Source of the DNA: Amoebophrya sp. A120 | Lineage: Eukaryota; Sar; Dinophyceae; Syndiniales; Amoebophryaceae | NCBI GenBank assembly: GCA_905178155.1 | Contig: CAJINV010000013.1 | Location: 2,910,158 to 2,974,157, forward strand | Direction of reading: 5' to 3' | Length of the DNA: 64,000 nt | Part shown: positions 1 through 8,900 of the stretch, one piece after another | Numbering within the stretch: position 1 is the first letter of the stretch | How the letters are laid out: each line of letters opens with the position of its first letter | Translations under genes and position numbers: made by a program | The notes under the pieces: model-generated | Databases searched by the model: none | Told to the model about the DNA's origin: nothing | Seen by the model: only the letters and a program-made list of their open reading frames with translations

Positions 1-860
1 TAGCTTCAAAAACTTCGAAGGCCTGAAAGCCTTAGCCTTGATAGGAGTATGCTGAGGATAGCACTCAGCAAATATTCTTAGCCTTACAAATTCAGCACTC
101 GCGCACCATCACAAGCGCACCGCGTTGCTGTTCGAAGCTTCGCGCATATAGTTGAATCTCGGTCAGAAGATTCGACTAGAGATCTCGGGCAAGAGATGCA
201 TGGCTCCACGGCTCTCAGGACGGATCATACCTTGATCCTGATTCTGAGACCCGAGCAGCATATGCTTGCGTTTACCGCTTTGTATTAGTGGCAAGACACA
301 TTTGCCGAGTATTATGAGCTTCAGGCTCATCGTAGATTTTACTACAACTCTACCAGTTTCACTACTGTGCGCCCCGTAGTAGATCAGCAATAGATGATTG
401 CTGACTATGTATAGATTTTCTCTTCATCGTTTTGGCAGCTACTCCGACTCATTTGATCAGGAGCAGGGGAGTGTATTGCGCAGCAACTTGTCGTAGACTA
501 GAGCTGACGCTAGCATGTTCCTGAGATCAATGAGATCATAGAGATAGGCCAACCGTATACCGATAGGTAGATGAAGATCTAGACACATAGAGGGGCCGCA
601 CTAGTAGGATCACACCAAGGGGATCACTAGGATGACTAGGATCACACGCACTACACCACTAGGATGGTGAACCAGGTAACCATGACAATGGTATCAATGT
701 AAATGAATACAGTGCCAGAATGGCTTCTGGTCTCCGGGCCAGTAGCTTGAAGAAACAAATGCCCTGAACTCCGTAGCACCTTAACCTCTTAGGTGCCTAG
801 ATAGTAACTCTGTTCTCTATCTCAGGACAGCATGCTAGTGCGCATGCCAGTCCTCGGTGG
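1..860. other. No supported gene
   Basis: I see no convincing coding region, RNA gene or element here. Short ORFs on both strands lack coding character. A few short direct repeats of GGATCAC and ACTAGGAT type occur near 600-665. Confidence 0.5.
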
Positions 861-1415
861 TTGACACCTCGACAAACTACGTCCGCGTTCAAGCTGTCCA
901 ATGTCGGCCGTCCCATTTTGAACGGCAGGAGAGATCGTCGCGATCCGGCCGCGGCGGGACCAACGGACTCGGAATCCTTCGCCTCGCTGCTGCAGCAAAA
1001 AACGAAAAATAAAGTCGGCACCCAGAAAGTCAAAGCGGCGAAGGCCTCGTCGACGTCGCGGAAGGGAGAAAAGAGCGACGCACTACTGTACCAACTGCAA
1101 CAGGCAAAGGCCGAGCTAACGGAGGCAGAGGCGGAGCTCGAGGCGGCAAGGGAAGAGCTGGAAGAGGCATCCTGGAAGGCCGCCGCGGAGCTGCAGGAGA
1201 AGCACCACCTAGCAATGAAGGGTGCTGTGTACACGTCTCCCGCTGAGGCGCAAGCGGCGAACCTGCCTACCCTGTACCGTCCTTTTGACCTGATGGCCGT
1301 GTGCGAGAAGGACTTTTTCGAATTTGTTGTTCAGTGCTGCCGCGACGAATTCAGCTCTGCGGCGAACTCAATGGAAAACACGGCGCCGCTGGTATCCCGG
1401 ACGCAAGAAAGCTAG
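861..1415 (+). CDS. Coiled-coil hypothetical protein, probable internal or 3' exon
   Basis: The open frame gives about 184 residues ending in TAG. It opens at a TTG, not an ATG, and the first in-frame ATG is far downstream near 1215, so the true start is probably on an upstream exon; a CAG near 855-858 could be the acceptor. The middle (about residues 75-120) is a Glu/Ala/Leu-rich heptad stretch typical of a coiled coil, with motifs such as QQAKAELTEAEAELEAA. The N-terminal part is basic and low in complexity. The C-terminal 50 residues contain an aromatic and Cys-bearing segment (KDFFEFVVQCC) that could be globular. I do not recognise the family, and no introner element interrupts it. Coding status is supported by amino-acid composition only. 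Confidence 0.4.
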   Translation: MTPRQTTSAFKLSNVGRPILNGRRDRRDPAAAGPTDSESFASLLQQKTKNKVGTQKVKAAKASSTSRKGEKSDALLYQLQQAKAELTEAEAELEAAREELEEASWKAAAELQEKHHLAMKGAVYTSPAEAQAANLPTLYRPFDLMAVCEKDFFEFVVQCCRDEFSSAANSMENTAPLVSRTQES

Positions 1416-2303
1416 CATCCCTGAAAAGAAATTATGTGATACTGCGGAAAAATAGAAAAGAGAAAGACGCACGCCTGTGGTAAGTAAAAACAGCGTGTGC
1501 GCTGCTATGTCATGGGCGTCTTGTAGCCCGTGTGGCCACACCTTTATTTGTCAATAAGCAAGCACCAAACTGATGATGATGATAACGGCGGTATGATGAA
1601 TGATTTTCTTCATTTTTCCAAATAAACATAAGCTGGATGATGTGATGCGCGCTGTAGCTTTCTCTTGCTTTGATAGTCGAGCGAAGCGGACAAGGTGTGG
1701 TGTGATGAAATGGTGCAGAAGTTTATCAAAGTGAAGACCTCTCCTTCGTTCCCACGTTCAAACAAGGACTGATTTTGCAGGATTGGCGTAGTCAAGTCGT
1801 CTTGCAAGAAAGCTATGGCTTAGTACGAATGTTCTGTCACGCTATTGCTTTGCGTGGAGTGCCTTCGCCTATGAAACCGAATAGGCGACAGTCATTCGCT
1901 GCTATTCGCGACTAGAATCCGTATTCTTTGTCTTCTTGCGTGACATAACCAAAGACAGCATCAGTCGATATCTTCTCTCCAATACGGAGAGGGGTGATTT
2001 TTTCTCGCTATAGAGTTCGATGGCGCGCGGGCGAACCACCCGGAGCTGAAGGCGGTTGGCGGTTGTCCGGCACGCGTGTCGCGCGACAAATTTACCCAAC
2101 AGACAAGTACACCCGTACCAGATAAAGAAGAAATATGTCCAGGTTTTTATTGTTGTGTCACATTTTGCTGTCCAGCATGAAAAGTTTTTGGGGCACCTTT
2201 ATCATGCTGATGCGCGTAATAAATTATGTACATTCCTCATTCTGCATGAGTTCCCGTTGCCGATCAGCACCACCAACAGAAAAACACCAACAAACGTTTA
2301 TAG
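1416..2303. other. Intergenic or intronic, nothing clear
   Basis: Only short ORFs on both strands. No inverted-repeat element with TATC/GATA ends was seen here. Confidence 0.4.
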
Positions 2304-2600
2304 TTGTTTTGTGGTATGGCAAGGGGTACACTTTTCTATTGGATACAATTTTGTTCTCATGCTGACACAGAGGCCAAGCTCTCTATGCTCTCTTCGAAGG
2401 ACGCGGTGAACTTCAAAGGGCCGTGGAACGTGGATTGGCCCCTTCTTTACCGGGAAACCACGGATGCGGACTTGCTGAAAATTACGGACTCGTATCCATT
2501 GCAAATTTACAGTCTGGGTCGGTTTGTATATGCAGGTGTTGATTCGCCTAGAAGGTCGGACACGCATCCCACAGCAATTTTTTTTGTTCTGGGGAAGTAG
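2304..2600 (+). CDS. Possible exon of an unknown gene
   Basis: A 98-codon open frame. The stretch after about 2371, which follows a pyrimidine-containing segment ending in CTGACACAG (a reasonable splice acceptor), looks more protein-like than its surroundings, with residues such as KGPWNVDWPLLYRETTD and SYPLQIYSLGRF. No domain is recognised. A potential GT donor lies at the GGGTCGG near 2518. The rest of the gene was not found. It could equally be a chance ORF. Confidence 0.2.
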   Translation: MFCGMARGTLFYWIQFCSHADTEAKLSMLSSKDAVNFKGPWNVDWPLLYRETTDADLLKITDSYPLQIYSLGRFVYAGVDSPRRSDTHPTAIFFVLGK

Positions 2601-3207
2601 TCACCTCCAAGATTACATACTCCTGCCTCTGTTGCACTTCGAACGCGCCTGCTTCTGTTGCCCATTCAATTTCTCAGCGGACAGGGCGAGACAAGGCCTC
2701 CGGCTGCGCTGCTTTCGGTCCGTGGTTCGTAGGAGGGTCCGCGACTTCCTTTCATCATGCTCATCACCTATCATGAAATTCCACCGAGATAGCACATTCG
2801 GGCTTTGCAGCAACTGCGAAGCCGCGCGGCCCTGTTAATTCAATGCAGCACGAATACTCATGGTCGGAATTACGGGCGAGGCCCGAAGGCCACTCAGCAC
2901 GAAGCGCATCGGCTCACCGTGTTTTATCTTTCAGGCCCATGACAACGATCCCCGTTATTTAACCGGGAAAGGGGCCGACGGACCTGGTCGGTCTTTATTT
3001 GGTGGGGACTCTGCTCGGAGGCGCATCATGCTCAGCAGATTCGGTGCTTTAGACCCTGACTCGGAAGGGTTCTGATCACATTGCCAACAGCTTCGCCTGA
3101 GAAGTTTCGCTCGCTTGCTTTTGCGGCGTGACAACGCGGGCGAAGGTCTCGCTGACCGTGAGCGTGATTATATATAAGTTTGCACTTTTGATCTCGGCAC
3201 AGACAAG
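2601..3207. other. Nothing clear
   Basis: Short ORFs on both strands without coding character. It precedes the small gene at 3208 and may hold its promoter or 5' UTR. Confidence 0.35.
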
Positions 3208-3995
3208 ATGTTTGCACTGGATACCAAGCTCGTGAGGGTCACTTTTCCGGTGGTTTTGGATGCCGACCAGTGCACGAAGGTCCGCGCTGGGCTGCAAAAG
3301 ATGTGCTGCATTCAGGATATGCACCGAAAAAGTATGGCACTAGTAGTAATCGCGCAACAAATTTGATCTGAAGAGAAAATGGAACCTTTGAGGACGCACA
3401 TTCAGCTAAGAAAGTACTATCGTCATGCACGCTTGCGATTAGTATTAGTACGAGTGCGATGCTTTGACACAGGATGCAAGACCCAATGTCCTTCACGGAC
3501 CTTGAGAAACGGCTCTGCAACTCCATCGCGACGTCGTACAACAAGCTGGAGGCGACGACAGCGGTACTCTGAGTAAAAACGTCCCCATGCCCCCTCTCAT
3601 GCACAGCCACATGTATGGGCAGCGTTTCTTTTCTAGTACTGCTTTTGAATTTGTCATCCTATGAGGAGAGGATCGATTTGGATTTCGACTTCACGGGCTT
3701 CACGTGACCACAATGCGAGCCCAGCCTTGTCATGCGCGACAGCCAAAGCCTCTCCATGTGTGTAAGTAGCAAAGCCCCCACCTTGACATTGACTATGACA
3801 TCGGGACATTTTCACACAGGATAAGCGGACGCAACCTGTCCCCCGCTGGTTTTCAAGGAAGTCTGCGGGAACGACAACTTGAGCCTCAGTTCGACGGACG
3901 AGTCTCTCGGGCCGGAAGATTCGACGGACGGGCCGCCCCAAGGCCTCGCTTCTTCGAATGCGGCGGGCGCCGCAGAGGAAGCGGGATGCTGCTAA
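3208..3995 (+). CDS. Small unknown protein (119 aa) in three exons split by two introner elements
   Basis: This gene appears only when the two inverted-repeat elements at 3318-3476 and 3565-3823 are removed. Exons are 3208-3317, 3482-3564 and 3829-3995 (110+83+167 nt = 120 codons with stop). The start is the ATG at 3208 and the stop is the TAA at 3993. Frame is kept across both junctions, at codon phases 2 and 1. The N-terminal third (MFALDTKLVRVTFPVVLDAD) is probably folded; the middle is LEKRLCNSIATSYNKLE; the C-terminal half is Ser/Asp/Gly/Ala-rich and disordered, ending EEAGCC. A C-terminal CC is the geranylgeranylation signal of Rab GTPases in general, but nothing else here resembles a Rab, so lipidation is speculation. 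No family recognised. Confidence 0.6.
3318..3476. mobile_element. Introner element E1, family D (159 bp)
   Basis: The left end begins TATGCACCGAAAAAGTATGG and the right end reads back, on the other strand, as CATCCTGTGTCAAAGCATCG, followed on both sides by CACTMGTA-like sequence, so the ends form an imperfect inverted repeat of about 35 bp. The flanking direct repeat is 4/5 (CAGGA left, CAAGA right). It sits in codon phase 2 of the 3208 gene. Family D copies at 42849 and 58430 are nearly the same length (157 and 163 bp). Confidence 0.75.
3565..3823. mobile_element. Introner element E2, family C (259 bp)
   Basis: The left end is TACTCTGAGTAAAAACGTCC and the right end closes TTTTCACACAGGATA. 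A perfect 5-bp direct repeat AGCGG flanks it (3560-3564 and 3824-3828). It is inserted in phase 1 of the 3208 gene. It contains TTGTCATGC at 3727-3735, the motif shared by all families. Confidence 0.85.
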
Positions 3996-5317
3996 AAGCA
4001 GTCGCTCGGCCAGGGATCCAGCTAAAAGCCTATCGTTTTCCTTTTTCTGCAAATTAAAATTTTTACTTACGCAAATGCCAGTCTTACACGCCGCTCGACT
4101 CTTCAGACGGCGTTTGCCTCGACAAGAGCATGAATCAGCAAGAAGATGATCATCATTCCATTTCGCATTGCACTTTCACGCACAACTTTTTCAAGAAGTA
4201 GTACTGTATGATGTTTGCACAGAACTCTACTCAGAGCTACGCAGCTTCCATACATGCGCAAGTAGAAGTAGCACCCAAAGTAAGTATTTGAATTGTTTCT
4301 AATAAATAAAACTTCGCAATTTTATACATTTTTTCAACACGCAAGCACCTTTTAAACTCCGTAAACCGTTAACGTAAGTATACTAGAGCAAAAAAACAAC
4401 ACTAATTCCCTGCCCCTCTCAACCTCTCAACGCCCCCCTTTCCCACCATAGCTCTCCACGCGAACGAAAGTAGGATGATGGCGCGCAAAGTCAAACAAAG
4501 CAGCTGCATGTACGTGGGCAATCAATCTATTTTCAGTATGGCAGTATACAACCTGCACAACTGCTATACGGGCAAACAGAGTACAGTAGCAGCTTTTAGA
4601 ACAGGATTTATTCTCACGTTTTCCTCAGGATTTGTTTACGTTTCTCCCCCTTGATCTCACGAGTGCGATGATGACCTTGCTGCACGGTCGCGTTTCCACG
4701 AGTGTGTTTGTTCAGTTGGTTCTTGTTCTTCTGCCATGGCCGTATCGTCCGCATCTTTCGCGACAACTTTAACGTCGTTACAAACGAGAGAACCTAGGAA
4801 GGGTAGCTCCGGGCGGTCAGGTGGTCACAAGCGAAGATCCGTCGCGTATAACAGAGGCGCTATGACTGTGCTGGTGACGAAAAAACGCGAGATCATGTAG
4901 TATGGATCTCTCCCTGCTACGGAGCCAGGTGCAGGATCATCTTCCGTAAGAAAATAATACGACTTCGTGCCACGAAGTATGATAAGCGAAGTCATCAAGA
5001 AGTACAGTTCTGTCGCGGGCGCAGGTAAAAATAGGAGACGATATAAGCGCGTGAGGATCTAGAATTCAGCATCATGTGAGCATCAAAATAGATGATCATT
5101 ATGCGAGAAGAGGCACGACCACTGTCTTTGTCGTGCTGGCGGCCTCTTGTTTTTTGGTCTTTTTTGTACTGGCGGGAAAGAACGGAAATTACGGCACCAA
5201 AGGAACAAGATCATGCTGCGATGGAAAGAGAGCTGTAGCTGCGGTTGCAGCAGGTAATCACTAATTGTTTTCGACGAGCGTCATGTAGTTGCTTTTCATA
5301 TCTCGAAAAGGAGAAAC
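3996..5317. other. Intergenic, 1.3 kb without a supported gene
   Basis: AT-richer than the flanking genes and with only short ORFs. A 62-residue ORF at 5076-5264 has one hydrophobic run but begins amid noncoding-looking sequence; I do not call it. The region probably holds the promoter of the 5318 gene. Confidence 0.4.
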
Positions 5318-6941
5318 ATGCCCTTGGTCGCATCGGCGCCGGCCGGAGGTGCGCGAAGGAATTTGTCAAGCGCGGTGGACAGTTCCTGTTTCGCGGCGCT
5401 GCAGCACCCCGTGAATACGTTGCGTTGCTTCGTGGTGTTTGTGCTACTCGTCGCATCCTTCCTGCCCGCCTACTCGACCGACCGCCTGGTCACCAAGTCC
5501 TCTCGGTGCGCGGGGCTGGCCACCGGGGTGGAACTTGTGTGGCAACCAGTCAAGCAGTTTTGCTTCGCGTTCTTGGCCCTGGACCTGTTTGGCTTCGTGC
5601 TTTGCGGCCGGAGGACATCTTCAACGGGCACTATCGCAGCAAGCAGCGCAACCTCGTCTACCAGTGGCGCAGCGGCAAGAGTAGCGGCGGGGTGCAGCAG
5701 TACCCACACGCGATGGTGGGGGCGAAGAGAAAAGCTTGTCGTGCGGCTCACCATGCTTTTCTTTTGGCTGTACGCGCTCTACGGTTGCTACGTGTACGGG
5801 GCTATGCATTTTTGCAAATATCATGTGTGGCTCTGGAAGATTGATGCCAGATCTGTCACGCCTGTCCGACATGACTCTGAACGAAGACAAAGAACTCTGT
5901 GACGCCTGAGCGCGAAAAAATCTCTTTTTTGGTATGCGGAGTATGCAAAGCATGGCAGAGCAAAAGCTTGTGGCCAAAAACATTCAGGGCTGCGTAACAT
6001 TGCAGTGTGACTATCGATCAAGATAAATGTTAGCACTTTACAAGGTAGTTTCCAGACCCAGGCACCTTTGCATTCGATGAATGCGGGCATAGCGGAGTCC
6101 AGGTTCAAATGCTGGAACGGACCAATCGTGGTACTGAAGTCTTGTCGTTGAAATTTTTTCTGTTGAAACAAGTTCCACAGCATTGATTTTTTTCAGTTTC
6201 TATTCTGATTCGTGTGCTTGTTGAAGAACTTTATTCTTCGTTCGTGCTCCTGAGGTGGCGCAAATTTGCAATGGTTGTACGATGATGAAAGTGCGTTCTT
6301 CTCGATCATCTTCACAACGCGAATAAACCTATTACCACCAGCTGACCATCCTTGCCATCTGGGTCTTTCTGATGTGGGTGCCGGTATGGTGGGCCTTTTT
6401 CGAGCAAGACCGAATCTCCGCGACAAATTCCGTATCCCCAGTAAAAATGTCTCCGCCACGTAGTCAAGGTTGGAAATCTGCTAAACAAATCCATAAGTTT
6501 TGGCACGGTCGCATGACAATTTTCGGTTTACTGCAGAGTGAGTGGTCTCGGCGAGCTAGGTCAACCGCATCACAAATTGATCGTCATACTTATCCCGCTT
6601 AGAGCATGACAAAATCCCAAATACCAGCAGAAAGCTCCCCTTCGGGGGTAGTCGCGCATGACACGCAGTCTGAGCATGTACAAATTTGCATGACAAATAA
6701 AACTCGGAGCTGCAGCTGGGGATGTTTTTACGCAGGATATTCCGCCTCCTCGCGCTACGTGATCCAGGAAGATTTAGAGGACGAGTTGCAGGACCTGGAA
6801 GAGAACCCGGTGTCGTATCAGGTTTGGCGTAGCGGAAAGATGCTGTACGCCAGTTTGACCAAAAGCGAAGTTAGGAAGTGGCTGGTCGCGAACCAGGCAG
6901 ACCGATGGACAGATTGTGTGGTCAGAGAAGTGCAGCTCTAG
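5318..6941 (+). CDS. Small multi-pass membrane protein, unknown function
   Basis: The ATG at 5318 opens a 167-codon exon (5318-5818) with hydrophobic segments near residues 35-52 (FVVFVLLVASFLPAY), 80-96 (FCFAFLALDLFGFVL) and 145-160 (LFFWLYALYGCYVYGA). A degenerate family A element (5819-6079) follows. Reading resumes in frame at about 6085. A further exon, 6342-6432, opens after TACCACCAG and encodes another membrane segment (LTILAIWVFLMWVPVWWAFF). It is interrupted in phase 1 by element E4, then 6745-6941 encodes an acidic tail (YVIQEDLEDELQDLEENP) and the sequence RKWLVANQADRWTDCVVREVQL-stop (written here in part). The conventional intron between about 6110 and 6341 was not resolved, so 5318-6183 and 6342-6941 could be two genes. 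No family recognised. Confidence 0.5.
5819..6079. mobile_element. Introner element E3, family A, degenerate (261 bp)
   Basis: The left end TATCATGTGTGGCTCTGGAA matches the family A end with a 10-bp internal deletion; the right end TTCCAGACCCAGGCACCTTT GCATTCGATG matches with substitutions. No matching direct repeat is visible (GCAAA versus AATGC). Removal up to 6084 keeps phase 0 in the flanking exons. This looks like an older copy whose ends have decayed. Confidence 0.6.
6433..6739. mobile_element. Introner element E4, family C (307 bp)
   Basis: The left end is TATCCCCAGTAAAAATGTCT and the right end closes GATGTTTTTACGCAGGATA. A perfect 5-bp direct repeat TTCCG flanks it (6428-6432, 6740-6744). 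Phase 1: TCC G joins CC TCC to read through as serine-alanine-serine. It contains GCATGACAA (6511-6519), the reverse complement of the shared motif. Confidence 0.85.
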
Positions 6942-7570
6942 CGAAGTGCTGTACTACAGCTTCAACAATACAAACGAAGGTGCAAAACATGTAAGTCCTT
7001 TTGTTTCTGTGCGGGAACCACAATCCACAGATTGAGGGAAAATCGCACACGACCCATGGGAGGATTCCTCTGTCGTGAAAGATGCCCCCGTCGTGATTGT
7101 AGCGCGTTGTATTTGATTGTGTTTTTGAAGGTAGACGGATTGTTCTGGAGGTGTTGTGAGCGAGCATTAGCAGTCCTACATCGGAGAAGTTGTACTTGGA
7201 GTGCTGACTTGCTCGTCATCTTTGTTTATCATCTGAGCAGAGCAAGAAGAGCAGGTCGAACTGGGAGTAATTTCGCGGGACGGATTTTCGAGTTAGCGTA
7301 CGAGAGACAAGACCTCGTGAGCTGCGTCATCGAGGGACAATCTATCATGTTGAAGCTAACACTACACGACGCAAGCGCTGTCCTCGCCATTACAACACAG
7401 TCTCAGTGAAGGTTTCATCGACCCTCGTAGTGCGTTGTGCAAGTCCGGCCGGGAAAGGGAATGAATTTTTCCCTTCTGCTACTATTACTTGACCACATCA
7501 TGAAATCACGACAGCGTATGTACAAATAGAATCACCTTTATTTCATCGTACAACCACCTTCACAGCCACC
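6942..7570. other. Intergenic with a weak ORF
   Basis: A 125-codon ORF at 7032-7409 has a short hydrophobic run (LLVIFVYHL) but a basic, Cys-rich composition that reads like untranslated sequence. A strong-looking GTAAGT lies at about 6989. I cannot decide whether it is an exon, so no CDS is called. The last 100 bases before 7571 should hold the promoter and leader of the next gene. Confidence 0.3.
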
Positions 7571-8794
7571 ATGCGGTTTTCTCGCGACAACATGACCCGC
7601 TTTTTCACTACCACCGCAGTCGGACGACTTGCAACAGCAGCGGCATTTTTAAAGACCGTTTCCACCGCCCAGAGAACTCCCGCACAAGAAACCTCCGCTT
7701 TCCCAGAGGAGTTTGTGCCCGCGCAGCTGGCGAAGGTTTTGGACAAGTACTACGTCGAGAACCAGGACGCGGCGGCGGTTTTCCACTATCCGAAACTGGT
7801 TTTTGCGGGACCCGCGGGTACGGTGGAGGCGAAGGCGGTGGACTTTTACCTGAAAAGGAACGTGAAAGACCTCCCACAAAAAGTCCTGAAAGCGTGGAAC
7901 GAAAAGTGCGCGGCCAAAGCGGAGGAGGGCGGGAGTACTATTGGTACTAGAACGGGAAAACCATACAGCAGTGTGGTCTCGTCCATTCACGGTACAACAA
8001 TTCCCCAACCGCTCGTGCAAGTTGAGTGGCTGGTCACTCCGCTACCCGGCGTCGCTGCGCTCGTTAGTCAGCCAGTAGTGCCGTCCTCTCTGCAGGCTGG
8101 AGTTGTTTCTGCAGTAGGACAAGTGAAAAAAACGAGTCCGGATGTTCCGGCAACTACTACCGCCTGCGAAAGTCCAAGTTCCGGCACCAGGCCCAGTTCG
8201 CCATTCACCGTGCACTTCGCCCCCGCGTACGACTCCTGCGTGGATCTGCAAACCTTCCACCGTAACCTCCTCTGTTTCGACTACAGTGTGCCGAATAAAG
8301 AGGAGAGGAAGCGGTTCACCGAGTGGTTGCTGAACGAAAAACTCGCGACGGCAGCAAACAGTGCCTCCTTGCGGCAAAAGTTCAACGACCTTTCAACCGC
8401 GGCGATTGCGCAGCTGGTCGAGACCGTGTTCAATCATTTGACCTTGGACGAGATCGAGTTGCTCTTCTTCGCGGCGCTAGCGGAGCAGGAGAAGAACGCC
8501 AGTCCCGGGGGTGTTCTGCTGCGACACTTCGAGAAGGCGAAGGAAGCACTGCAGTGGACGGAGGTTGGCTCGAAGAAGAGAAGATCCGTCATGTCTATGT
8601 TTTCTTCACCCACGACCACCACTGAAGCTCTTTCGCAGCACCAAGACGCGACGTCGAGATCATGGGGAGAGCAAGTGGACGGCGTCGCAGAGCAGACTGC
8701 ATCTACTTCGGAGGAGATGAAAAACAGCACGACTGTGTTGACCAATGCCGCGAGCGAGAATGCACTGTATATATCACAAAGAGCTTCTACTTGA
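7571..8794 (+). CDS. Unknown 407-residue protein with possible N-terminal targeting sequence
   Basis: Single uninterrupted exon from ATG 7571 (preceded by CAGCCACC, a favourable context) to TGA 8792. The first 35 residues are basic with a hydrophobic patch (RFFTTTAVGRLATAAAFLKT), which could be a mitochondrial or secretory leader. Residues 50-110 (FVPAQLAKVLDKYYVENQD, then FHYPKLVFAG) and 215-320 look folded; the latter has CFDYSVPNKEERKRFTEWL and a helical LTLDEIELLFFAALAEQE. Between them is a Ser/Pro/Thr linker, and the last 70 residues are Ser/Thr-rich. No catalytic motif or family recognised. The next gene starts only about 107 bp downstream, and the gap contains TACTAAC followed 14 nt later by AG. 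Confidence 0.7.
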   Translation: MRFSRDNMTRFFTTTAVGRLATAAAFLKTVSTAQRTPAQETSAFPEEFVPAQLAKVLDKYYVENQDAAAVFHYPKLVFAGPAGTVEAKAVDFYLKRNVKDLPQKVLKAWNEKCAAKAEEGGSTIGTRTGKPYSSVVSSIHGTTIPQPLVQVEWLVTPLPGVAALVSQPVVPSSLQAGVVSAVGQVKKTSPDVPATTTACESPSSGTRPSSPFTVHFAPAYDSCVDLQTFHRNLLCFDYSVPNKEERKRFTEWLLNEKLATAANSASLRQKFNDLSTAAIAQLVETVFNHLTLDEIELLFFAALAEQEKNASPGGVLLRHFEKAKEALQWTEVGSKKRRSVMSMFSSPTTTTEALSQHQDATSRSWGEQVDGVAEQTASTSEEMKNSTTVLTNAASENALYISQRAST

Positions 8795-8800
8795 GTGTCA

Positions 8801-8821
8801 TACTAACTCGTCCGTGTGCAG
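8801..8821 (+). promoter_or_regulatory. Candidate splice (possibly spliced-leader) acceptor in a 107-bp intergenic gap
   Basis: TACTAAC at 8801-8807 matches the strongest branch-point consensus and is followed by a short pyrimidine/GT-rich run and CAG at 8819-8821. Neither neighbouring frame is extended by using this acceptor. Dinoflagellate mRNAs in general receive a trans-spliced leader at an AG upstream of the start codon, so this could be the 5' end of the 8901 mRNA. Inference only. Confidence 0.3.
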
Positions 8822-8900
8822 GGAAATTAATAGATAGGTACATCTACCAGTGAGCAAAAGGAACGTATTTCCGAGGATAAAAGCGGCGGGCGGATTCAAG

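Noticed and set aside
3379-3576. 65-codon ORF across the end of E1
   Set aside because: Most of it lies inside the element; the spliced frame of the 3208 gene uses a different reading frame at 3482-3564.
5076-5264. 62-codon ORF with a hydrophobic run (FVVLAASCFLVFFVLAG)
   Set aside because: Too short, poor start context and no conserved neighbours; it could be an upstream exon but nothing supports that.
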